From an uncultured Blautia sp. (GTDB lineage Bacteria; Bacillota; Clostridia; Lachnospirales; Lachnospiraceae): 30,981 bases of DNA. Below the pieces are notes generated by a model. The model ran no database searches and was not told the origin of the DNA. It was given only the letters and a program-made list of their open reading frames with translations. Positions within the stretch are counted from its first letter, which is position 1; each line of letters begins with the position of its first letter. The stretch is taken from positions 1 through 30,981 of the forward strand of contig NZ_CAKRNY010000043.1 of NCBI RefSeq assembly GCF_934371575.1, read 5' to 3'. Made by a program: the position numbers and the translations under genes. This document shows positions 25,429-30,981 of this stretch, piece by piece.

Positions 25429-25451
25429 AAGCAGATATTTCAGGTCTGCTT
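25429..25451. repeat. 7-bp inverted repeat
   Basis: AAGCAGA and TCTGCTT are separated by nine bases, between CIRCE and the end of the surface protein gene. A second small palindrome (TTGATTCAATCAA, 25458-25470) follows. Their role is unclear. Confidence 0.45.
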
Positions 25452-25474
25452 CTCTACTTGATTCAATCAAAATA

Positions 25475-25536
25475 AGGGAACACATTCTAATATACTCCAA
25501 TGTTTTCTAACAAGTGTATATCATTTTGTGTTCCCT
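25475..25536 (-). terminator. long hairpin after the surface protein gene
   Basis: AGGGAACACA (25475-25484) is the exact inverse of TGTGTTCCCT (25527-25536); further inside, TATAC and GTATA also pair. On the minus strand the stem is followed by TATTTTG. It is probably the terminator of the surface protein gene, although the large loop is unusual. Confidence 0.6.
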
Positions 25537-25579
25537 CACTTTTTTCTCACTTCAGTACATCCATGTATCTGAACTGTAC

Positions 25580-28252
25580 TTATTTCTTTTTATTGCGATA
25601 AACAAGAATTCCTGCGATCAGTACAACTGCTACGATCAGAATAATCACGAATGGAAGAATCGGAGTGTTATCTCCAGTTTTAACTGCTTTCTTCTGATTT
25701 GCATCTGTTTTATTCGCTGCCGGTGTCAGTGTCTGATTCGGAGAAGCATTTACTGTAAAGCTTACTTTCTTCGTATCCTGAGTACCTGTATTTACCCAGT
25801 TGCTTCCATCAAACTTCTGCTGATTATATGTGACAGTCAAAGTATAGCTGCCTGTCTTACCCATACGGAAGGTTGCTGAATACGGAGCACTATCCCAGCT
25901 TCTTGCCTCCAGAACTTCCCAGTTCAGAGGCTGATATCTTACATCTCCTTTAATTGGATTCTCAATATCCATTCCTGCACCAACTGCGGTAAAGGTTATC
26001 TTGGTTTCTGTAGTATATGCCCCATCTGAACTGATTCCTGTAATTGTATTATTAGCTGCATCAGAAACTATCGGTCCGCGTTTTACGGATACATTGGCAG
26101 ATACTACCAGGCTCAGATTGTCTGGATTAGTAACACCGTCCGGAAGTACAACAGTACCTTTTACAGAAAATTTCTGTGCTTCTGTACTCTTCTGATTATA
26201 TGCACATCCCTTTATATCCCATTTAAGAGATGCATTCATCTCACCTTTATTAGTCGTAATCTTAACTGTGCCAGGAAGCTGTAAACCATCAGCTGATTTC
26301 TCCACACCATTTGCGACAGTAACATCTTCAACTTTACCAACAGCCGTAAGCTTGGTAGCCGTTTCTGTCACTGTAAAACTTACCGGAATATTATAGGAAT
26401 CGAGCTGATCTGTTTTAATGGAAATAGTCTCCTTATAAGTTCCTGCTGCAAGACCTGCAACCGGAGTTACAGTAAAGGATGCTGCCTGATCAGCATTTGC
26501 CTCCAGCTCAGTCTGAGATGGAGCACTCACTGCAAAAGCATTTCCACTTACTGCTACAGTAATTCCTGTCAGTTTCACATTACCATTATTTGAAATATTA
26601 ACAATTTTTGCCGCAGGAACTTCTGCATAACCAGCCTCCACGCTGTCAAAGGTAACTTCCGACATATCAGCAGCAAGCGAAGGCGCAGGCTTTTCCTGTA
26701 CTGTATATGTTACCGGAATAGTAAGTAATGTGGTTTTTTCATCAGAATCTGCATTTTTAATAATAATATTATCTGTTATAGTTCCGACAGTACTTGTATC
26801 TGCAGGCTGCACTGTCAATACCGCCGTTGTACTTCCGTCTGCCGGAAGCTCTGTTCTGTCTGATGTAACCTGTACTTTTCCACTCTCTGCGGAAACCTCA
26901 ATATTTACAGTTCCTGTACCATTATTTTTCACTGTAATATTTTTGGTTATTCCATCCGTTCCTGCCCCCTGTGTAATAGCAGTATCTGAGAAATCTACAG
27001 ATGTAACACTCTCATCAACAAATGCAATAACAGGATTGTTCTCAGCAGGTGCTTCCGGTTCTGCTGGTGTATCCGGAGTCTCTGACGGTGCAGCCGGAGT
27101 CTCTGACGGTGCAACCGGAGTCTCTGACGGTGTATCCGGATCTTCTGATGCCGGATCCTGCGGATCTGTATTTCCACTGTCACTCTGAGAATCTTCCACC
27201 GTCAGGTTCGCTGTGAAGGAGACTTCAACACCCTCTTCAGTTATATAAGTAATCGTATCACTGTAGCTTCCGGCTTCTGTACCCTCTCTTGGCATGATCC
27301 ATGCATCAATTGATTCACCTGCTGCAAGAGTGCCCAGATCCTGAACCATAAAATGCTCCGGGCTGATTTCCTGAAAATTAAGAGTTCCCGTGCCGGTGTT
27401 CTTGATCGTAACAGTCTTCATCATGGAACTTTCAGCGTCAGCCTGTGTATACCCAGCCTGTACAGTACCAAAGTCAAGTGTTCCGCTCTCCGTTACAGCT
27501 TCTGCTGAATATACAGGTGCCTCCTGTGCCGGAGTCTCTTCTGCTGGAGCTTCTTCTGCCGGGGCTTCCTGCTGACCGTCTGCCGGAACTTCCAGATAAT
27601 CTTCTGTACCAATATCAATTACACTGTCATCTGTAGTATTATCCGTGCTATTATCTGTGGTATTATTTGTGGCATCATCCTGAGAATCAGCACTATCTGC
27701 TGCAGGCTGTTCAGCCGGCTGCATTGCATCTTCTGAAGAATCTGAAGGCTCCCCGCCAATTTCAACCACTTCTTCCTGCTGATTCTCACCTGATATATCT
27801 TCAGCAGGTTCTTCTGCTGGTGCAGCTTCCTGCTCATCCTGTGAAACTTCTGTAGTCTCTTCCGGAGCTTCTTCCGGTGTAGCTACGATTTCAACTGTAT
27901 TTACTTTCAATTCACCGGTTACTCCCATTTCAGATTTTCCGGTAATCTTCAGCTGAATCTTATTTCCCAGATCGTCCTCTGCAAGCTTATAGGTCTTCTC
28001 TGTACCAACTTCTGTAAGCTGATCTCCTACTTTCCTTGACCATGAAAAGCTCACATAATCATCAGTAAGTCCCTCTGGTGTCACCTTGGTATAATCTGCA
28101 CTTAGTTCAGATCCTACCGCCGCTGTTCCTTTGATCTTCAGCTTTCCTCCAAGCTCACCTTCCGGTGCTGCAGCTGCAAACACCAAAGATGGAAGCAATG
28201 AAAGCATCATAAGAAACGTCATAACCATTGCTATAATCTTCTTAGGTCTCAT
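25580..28252 (-). CDS. cell-wall-anchored multidomain surface protein
   Basis: This 890-residue protein is predicted to be exported and sorted to the cell wall. It begins with a signal peptide (MRPKKIIAMVMTFLMMLSLL, cleavage near A26-A28). A first Ig-like domain spans about 33-125. A long acidic linker (about 130-260) is rich in Glu, Pro, Ala, Asn and Thr. Three ASH/HYDIN-type beta domains follow: LDFGTVQAG (about 260-355), VDFSDTAI (about 415-515) and VTFDSVEAG (about 525-630), each with a KN(N/T)GTG or SNNGN turn. A Big_4-like domain follows (about 630-720, LPDGVTNPDNLSL), then another beta domain. The end is a sorting signal variant KTGDNTPI, a membrane segment and RNKKK. A heptad APSETPx repeat links domains one and two. 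It probably serves adhesion or cell-surface structure; no enzyme domain is seen. AAAGGAGG precedes the ATG at 28252. Confidence 0.9.
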   Translation of the reverse strand: MRPKKIIAMVMTFLMMLSLLPSLVFAAAAPEGELGGKLKIKGTAAVGSELSADYTKVTPEGLTDDYVSFSWSRKVGDQLTEVGTEKTYKLAEDDLGNKIQLKITGKSEMGVTGELKVNTVEIVATPEEAPEETTEVSQDEQEAAPAEEPAEDISGENQQEEVVEIGGEPSDSSEDAMQPAEQPAADSADSQDDATNNTTDNSTDNTTDDSVIDIGTEDYLEVPADGQQEAPAEEAPAEETPAQEAPVYSAEAVTESGTLDFGTVQAGYTQADAESSMMKTVTIKNTGTGTLNFQEISPEHFMVQDLGTLAAGESIDAWIMPREGTEAGSYSDTITYITEEGVEVSFTANLTVEDSQSDSGNTDPQDPASEDPDTPSETPVAPSETPAAPSETPDTPAEPEAPAENNPVIAFVDESVTSVDFSDTAITQGAGTDGITKNITVKNNGTGTVNIEVSAESGKVQVTSDRTELPADGSTTAVLTVQPADTSTVGTITDNIIIKNADSDEKTTLLTIPVTYTVQEKPAPSLAADMSEVTFDSVEAGYAEVPAAKIVNISNNGNVKLTGITVAVSGNAFAVSAPSQTELEANADQAASFTVTPVAGLAAGTYKETISIKTDQLDSYNIPVSFTVTETATKLTAVGKVEDVTVANGVEKSADGLQLPGTVKITTNKGEMNASLKWDIKGCAYNQKSTEAQKFSVKGTVVLPDGVTNPDNLSLVVSANVSVKRGPIVSDAANNTITGISSDGAYTTETKITFTAVGAGMDIENPIKGDVRYQPLNWEVLEARSWDSAPYSATFRMGKTGSYTLTVTYNQQKFDGSNWVNTGTQDTKKVSFTVNASPNQTLTPAANKTDANQKKAVKTGDNTPILPFVIILIVAVVLIAGILVYRNKKK
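27075..27137 (-). repeat. three 21-bp tandem repeats in the surface protein gene
   Basis: Three units starting GGAGTCTCTGACGGTG at 27075, 27096 and 27117 differ at only a few bases. They encode the proline-rich APSETPx heptad linker. Such repeats are prone to copy-number change. Confidence 0.9.
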
Positions 28253-28286
28253 ATGCAATCCTCCTTTACATTCCCCTTTAGAACGT

Positions 28287-28326
28287 ATTGTAACATTATT
28301 GTAACATATTTTAAATATTTTCACAA
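28287..28326 (-). promoter_or_regulatory. surface protein gene promoter
   Basis: On the minus strand: TTGTGA (28321-28326), a 17-base spacer, then TACAAT (28298-28303) with TGT before it. The 11-base unit ATGTTACAATA is repeated once more (second TACAAT at 28287-28292), which could be a second -10 or half of a direct-repeat binding site. Further upstream (28330-28442) nothing else is recognised apart from a 5-bp hairpin. Confidence 0.75.
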
Positions 28327-28442
28327 GCATTTTTTATACTCCTGTAAATCAGGATCATGCCTGTCTCTTTGTTTATGGGAATTATAGCAATCTGTTTTCA
28401 CGTTCATGTAATTTGAATTTATCCTGCTGAATCCGATAAAAA

Positions 28443-28700
28443 TCACCCTTCCACAATAAGATATTTTCCATCCGGAAGTGCAAATACCTCACTGGCTTCT
28501 TCCAATTCTTCTCTGCTCATACCATCTACATCTGCGCCCATTCCTGACAGATATTTGCGAACTTCATCCAAAGAATCTGCAACAACTGCCATACAGTCCT
28601 CCAAAAACTCTTCTGCTTCCTCATACGTTTCTGCCACCGGCTCATCAAAAAGCTGTTCCTGTTTTTCCAGAAATGTCTGGATACATTCTTCTGTATACAT
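28443..28700 (-). CDS. small acidic protein of unknown function
   Basis: This 85-residue cytoplasmic protein is strongly acidic (many Glu and Asp) and looks helical over residues 1-50, then ends in a short strand-like DGKYLIVEG. No membrane segment or signal peptide is seen. AGGAGGCAGG precedes the ATG. A promoter with its -35 inside the dispersed repeat copy B lies directly upstream, so the gene can be expressed on its own. I do not recognise the family. Confidence 0.78.
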   Translation of the reverse strand: MYTEECIQTFLEKQEQLFDEPVAETYEEAEEFLEDCMAVVADSLDEVRKYLSGMGADVDGMSREELEEASEVFALPDGKYLIVEG

Positions 28701-28719
28701 ATTTTCCTGCCTCCTGTTT

Positions 28720-28748
28720 ATTTTATGATACCAGTGTCAAAAGGTCAA
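28720..28748 (-). promoter_or_regulatory. promoter partly supplied by repeat copy B
   Basis: On the minus strand: TTGACC (28743-28748), a 17-base spacer, then TAAAAT (28720-28725). The -35 and spacer lie within the dispersed repeat and the -10 begins at its edge. It points at the small acidic protein gene. Confidence 0.65.
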
Positions 28749-28786
28749 AAAGCCGTTCATGCTTGCACGATAAGGCGTTTGAACTT
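28725..28786 (+). repeat. dispersed 62-bp repeat, copy B
   Basis: Begins ATGATACCAGTGTCAAAAGG and ends GTTTGAACTT. It matches copy A (10863-10924, minus strand) at 60 of 62 positions; the two differences are G/A in the inner palindrome and A/C near the end. It lies between the small acidic protein gene and the HAD gene, in opposite orientation to both. Confidence 0.9.
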
Positions 28787-28816
28787 TTGCCCCCAACATC
28801 TTCATTTTATAAAATC

Positions 28817-28839
28817 AAGCGAATATTCCATATACGCTT
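28817..28839 (-). terminator. possible weak terminator of the HAD gene
   Basis: On the minus strand AAGCG-T-ATAT pairs with ATAT-T-CGCTT (one T-T mismatch, GGA loop), followed by GATTTTAT. It is short, so termination may be partial. Confidence 0.4.
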
Positions 28840-28878
28840 CGCTGTCTGTTCAAAACCAGATAGCTGCTTCGGTTAATT

Positions 28879-29544
28879 TTACCTGCATTTTTCTTCGTAT
28901 AAATCCAAAATATCCTCTGGAGAATCCACCAGATCATCCGCACCGTTTTCCTGCAGTTCTTCTTTTTCTCTATATCCCCACAAAACACCTACTGTATACA
29001 TTCCTGCCGCTTTTCCGGTCTGCATATCAGTACCGGAATCCCCAAGATACATACATTCTTCCGGAAGAACCTCAAATTGTTCTGCAATTTTCAAAGGGCC
29101 ATCCGGTGCAGGCTTCTTCCGCACCAATTCGCTCTGTCCCATGACTGCATCGAATATCTGACTGCCAAACATTCGCTCTACTACTTTTACAGCTGCCTCA
29201 TGAGGCTTGTTGGAGCACACTCCAAGCTTTACCCCTTTTTGCTTCAATGTTTTAAGTGTTTCTGGCATTCCCGGATAATGCTGTATTTTATAAAAAGGAT
29301 CTTTATCAAATTCCTTTCTGTATAATGCCCTTGCGTCTTCATAATAACGCAGTTCCGGATCTCCCGCATCTGCCAAAAGTCTTTTTACCAGCATATCCGC
29401 ACCATTTCCGCAATAATATTTGTAATTTTCCACTGGCATCGGGCTCAAGCCATATTTTTTTACAACCTTGTTTCCCACCGCAGCCATTGAATCCAGTGTA
29501 TATGCCAGTGTTCCGTCCAGATCAAAAATACACGCTTTAATCAT
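28879..29544 (-). CDS. HAD-family hydrolase, phosphoglycolate-phosphatase-like
   Basis: This 221-residue protein is a haloacid-dehalogenase superfamily phosphatase. All four motifs are visible: DLDGTL with the nucleophile D8 (motif I), VCSNKP (motif II), KKPAPDG (motif III) and LGDSGTDM (motif IV). A helical cap lies between motifs I and II, as in the Gph/PGP and pyrophosphatase PpaX groups. The true substrate cannot be read from the sequence. Its start overlaps the maf stop by eight bases (ATGATTAA), so the two are coupled. Confidence 0.93.
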   Translation of the reverse strand: MIKACIFDLDGTLAYTLDSMAAVGNKVVKKYGLSPMPVENYKYYCGNGADMLVKRLLADAGDPELRYYEDARALYRKEFDKDPFYKIQHYPGMPETLKTLKQKGVKLGVCSNKPHEAAVKVVERMFGSQIFDAVMGQSELVRKKPAPDGPLKIAEQFEVLPEECMYLGDSGTDMQTGKAAGMYTVGVLWGYREKEELQENGADDLVDSPEDILDLYEEKCR

Positions 29545-30142
29545 TTCTCATTCTCCTTATATCAATTCCGATTTTCTTAAGTTCATAAAATAATCTTCCC
29601 ACAGGAAGTCCTACCACATTATTATAATCTCCGCATATTCCTTTTACATAAATCCTAAATCTTCCCTGAATACCGTAGCTTCCGGCTTTATCCATAGGCT
29701 CTCCTGAGCTTATATATTCCAAAATTTCTTCTTTGGAAACAGGATAAAACTGCACATCAGTCTTTTCGCTAAAAGTATGAGGATTCCAGATATCATTTTC
29801 TTTTATCAATATCGTCACTCCTGTATAAACCTGATGTGATCTGCCCTGAAGTCTTAACAGTGTGTTCAAAGCATCCTCTTCATCTGCAGGCTTTCCCAAA
29901 ATCTGCCCGTCAACTGCAACTACCGTATCTGCACCAATGATCAGGCGCGGCGTATTCTCATGCAAAAGCTTTTCTGCCACATCCATGGCTTTATCAAAAG
30001 AAAGTTTTTTTACGATTTCTGCCGGATCTGCCAGATTTATTTTCTCTTCCCCATTGCTTACCATTACTGAAAATTTCACGCCGGCTTTTGAAAGCAGTTC
30101 CTTTCTTCGCGGGGATCCCGAAGCTAAAACAATTTTCTCCAT
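29537..30142 (-). CDS. maf: Maf-like nucleoside triphosphate pyrophosphatase
   Basis: Maf proteins hydrolyse dTTP, UTP or modified nucleotides to monophosphates and are thought to clean the nucleotide pool or affect septum formation. The 201-residue protein shows the N-terminal ASGSPRRKELL loop, GADTVVAVDGQILGKP with catalytic Asp, and KAGSYGIQGR. The GSYGIQG form suits the dTTPase/UTPase (YhdE-like) group. AAAAGGAGAG precedes the ATG. The gene is first of a two-gene unit with the HAD phosphatase. Confidence 0.96.
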   Translation of the reverse strand: MEKIVLASGSPRRKELLSKAGVKFSVMVSNGEEKINLADPAEIVKKLSFDKAMDVAEKLLHENTPRLIIGADTVVAVDGQILGKPADEEDALNTLLRLQGRSHQVYTGVTILIKENDIWNPHTFSEKTDVQFYPVSKEEILEYISSGEPMDKAGSYGIQGRFRIYVKGICGDYNNVVGLPVGRLFYELKKIGIDIRRMRND

Positions 30143-30165
30143 AGTCTCTCCTTTTCTGTCTTAAC

Positions 30166-30194
30166 AGTATAACCCTCCATTTATGCAGGTGCAA
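30166..30194 (-). promoter_or_regulatory. maf promoter
   Basis: On the minus strand: TTGCAC (30189-30194), a 17-base spacer, then TATACT (30166-30171), 24 bases before the gene. The -10 matches five of six; the -35 is weak. Confidence 0.55.
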
Positions 30195-30289
30195 TGATTT
30201 TTTTCTTTTCTTTTCCCCTTAAAAGTATTACAATATAGATAACTCCATTCTGTTTTGTCAGATGGAAAATACCGAAAGGAGCAGACAAT

Positions 30290-30721
30290 ATGGCAAAAAT
30301 AAACAAATATTGGGGCTTGGTTGCACTTGGTGCAGTAACCGCAGCTGCTGCCGGAGCCGTTGCAGCTGCATTTGCAAAGCGCAGAACACTGGAAGAAGTA
30401 GCTGATCTGGAAGAAGATTTTGAAGACGAACAGGAAGATACTGAACAGCCGGAAGAAAAAGAAGTTCGTGAAAATTTCGTATCCTGGGATTCAGACTCCG
30501 AAGACGAGAATTCTGAGGAAGATACTTCCAGCGAAGATACCTCCGATGAAGATGCTTCCGGCGAAGATGTCTCCGATGAAGATACTTCCGATAAAAATAC
30601 TTCCGATGAAGATATTTCCGAGGACGCGGATACCGAAACAGCCGACACAGATGATGTCTCATCTGACGAAAATGCTGCAGCTGACGAGACTATGGAAGAG
30701 GATTCTATTCATATTGATTAA
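30290..30721 (+). CDS. membrane-anchored acidic Ser/Asp/Glu-repeat protein
   Basis: This 143-residue protein starts with MAKINKYWGLVALGAVTAAA, a hydrophobic alanine-rich segment (about 8-28) followed by KRR, so the tail is probably kept on the cytoplasmic side. The remaining 110 residues are extremely acidic and low in complexity, with a pentapeptide pattern close to D-E-D-T-S repeated about seven times. This part is predicted to be disordered. AAAGGAGC precedes the ATG. No family is recognised, and no enzyme motif is present. It is divergent from maf. It could bind cations or basic proteins near the membrane; this is only inference. Confidence 0.8.
   Translation: MAKINKYWGLVALGAVTAAAAGAVAAAFAKRRTLEEVADLEEDFEDEQEDTEQPEEKEVRENFVSWDSDSEDENSEEDTSSEDTSDEDASGEDVSDEDTSDKNTSDEDISEDADTETADTDDVSSDENAAADETMEEDSIHID
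30518..30622 (+). repeat. seven 15-bp tandem repeats
   Basis: Seven imperfect units close to GAAGATACTTCCGAT run from 30518 to 30622 in frame, each encoding a five-residue acidic/serine unit. The period and conservation suggest growth by slippage or unequal exchange. Confidence 0.88.
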
Positions 30722-30813
30722 TCCCCTTCAGGCAAAAACCCCTGACATCAGATTTTAACATCTGAATGAACTGCTTCCCGTCAAGTAGACAATTAAAAAA
30801 AATAAAAATATTT

Positions 30814-30848
30814 CTGCCACCAGATGTGCAAAACTGGTGGCAGTTTTT
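30814..30848. terminator. strong bidirectional hairpin terminator
   Basis: CTGCCACCAG (30814-30823) and CTGGTGGCAG (30834-30843) form a perfect 10-bp stem. TTTTT follows on the plus strand, and an A-rich stretch precedes it (T-rich on the minus strand). It can stop transcription from both the acidic repeat gene and the transposase gene. Confidence 0.88.
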
Positions 30849-30981
30849 ATGCTGCCAACATATACTGTTCGTGTTTTTCTAATGGAGTTAATACTCCTAG
30901 ATTTCTTTGTAACCGTTTGTTGTTATAATAATCGATATAATTTTCAATCATATTTACAAGGGATTCACGAGTGGTGAATCT
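30847..30981 (-). CDS. IS3-family transposase OrfB, C-terminal fragment
   Basis: The minus strand gives 44 residues open to the window edge. They include ESLVNMIENYIDYYNNKRLQ and then RNLGVLTPLEKHEQ, ending MLAA. The IDYYN-x-KR-x-Q pattern and the following L-x-x-LTP motif are the hallmark of the end of the rve/DDE integrase domain of IS3-family (IS150-like) transposases. The gene continues beyond base 30981, so nothing can be said about whether it is intact. Confidence 0.9.
   Translation of the reverse strand, partial: RFTTRESLVNMIENYIDYYNNKRLQRNLGVLTPLEKHEQYMLAA

Larger units (their letters stand above)
30767..30981 (-). mobile_element. IS3-family insertion sequence, right part only
   Basis: The window ends inside this element. 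The transposase end is at 30847. On the minus strand the sequence after the stop leads to TGTCTACTTGACGGGAAGCA near 30767-30787, which looks like an IS3-family terminal repeat ending in CA on the other strand. The boundary is inferred, as the other end lies outside the window. Confidence 0.6.

Noticed and set aside
27075..27137. Regular repeats that could suggest a CRISPR array
   Set aside because: The units are 21 bp without spacers, are in frame and encode a proline-rich linker.
28733..28750. GTCAAAAGGTCAAAAA in the repeat, similar to CtsR heptads
   Set aside because: The spacing is 9 rather than 10, both repeat copies are far from clp genes, and the same bases act as a -35 on the other strand.
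30181..30648. Serine-rich open frame antisense to the acidic repeat gene
   Set aside because: It arises from the 15-bp repeats read backwards; the plus-strand gene has the ribosome binding site and a sensible membrane anchor.

Overview
The window looks like core chromosome of a Gram-positive Clostridia-class anaerobe of the family Lachnospiraceae, most likely Blautia or a close relative. Support: the 5' end of a 16S rRNA gene whose first variable region resembles Blautia as I remember it, moderate GC with AGGAGG-type ribosome binding sites, sigma-A promoters with 17-base spacers, a CIRCE heat-shock operator, a flavodiiron protein, a DegV protein, a Spo0A-type DNA-binding domain and several small protein families I associate with Lachnospiraceae. 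The genus call comes from memory of 16S sequences, not from a search.

Layout. 1-614: start of an rRNA operon on the minus strand with three tandem promoters. 615-5442: minus-strand group GntR regulator, clpC, a conserved hypothetical gene and radA. This keeps the clpC-radA neighbourhood of Bacillus, but a GntR-type regulator sits where ctsR-mcsA-mcsB would be. 5564-7761: an SseB-like protein and the flavodiiron protein FprA. 7889-11432: purine genes purE-purM-purN-purD with a clear promoter; a dispersed repeat lies between purE and purM. 11555-15210: M29 aminopeptidase, HD-domain nucleotidase, two small membrane proteins, a VanZ-like protein and a 50-residue membrane protein. 15232-19946: pyrimidine genes pyrC-pyrF-pyrK-pyrD-pyrE, with an extra promoter before pyrE. 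These two blocks share one direction and short gaps, so they may be partly co-transcribed.

20079-20502: a plus-strand cold-shock gene with a strong promoter, a very long leader hairpin and a strong terminator. 20595-22892: a small membrane protein, DegV, a DUF5721-like protein and a stand-alone Spo0A C-terminal domain protein; the last two genes converge and overlap at their 3' ends. 23134-25398: htpG with a CIRCE operator and a strong terminator. 25580-28252: a large cell-wall-anchored multidomain surface protein. 28443-30142: small acidic protein, HAD phosphatase and Maf. 30290-30721: a membrane-anchored acidic repeat protein. The window ends in the 3' part of an IS3-family element.

Most genes are ordinary housekeeping genes. 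The points most worth a second look are the receiver-less Spo0A-type protein, the 62-bp dispersed repeat that appears to carry an outward promoter, the cold-shock leader hairpin, the GntR-clpC arrangement, CIRCE in front of htpG, and a 50-residue gene between pyrE and the VanZ gene.
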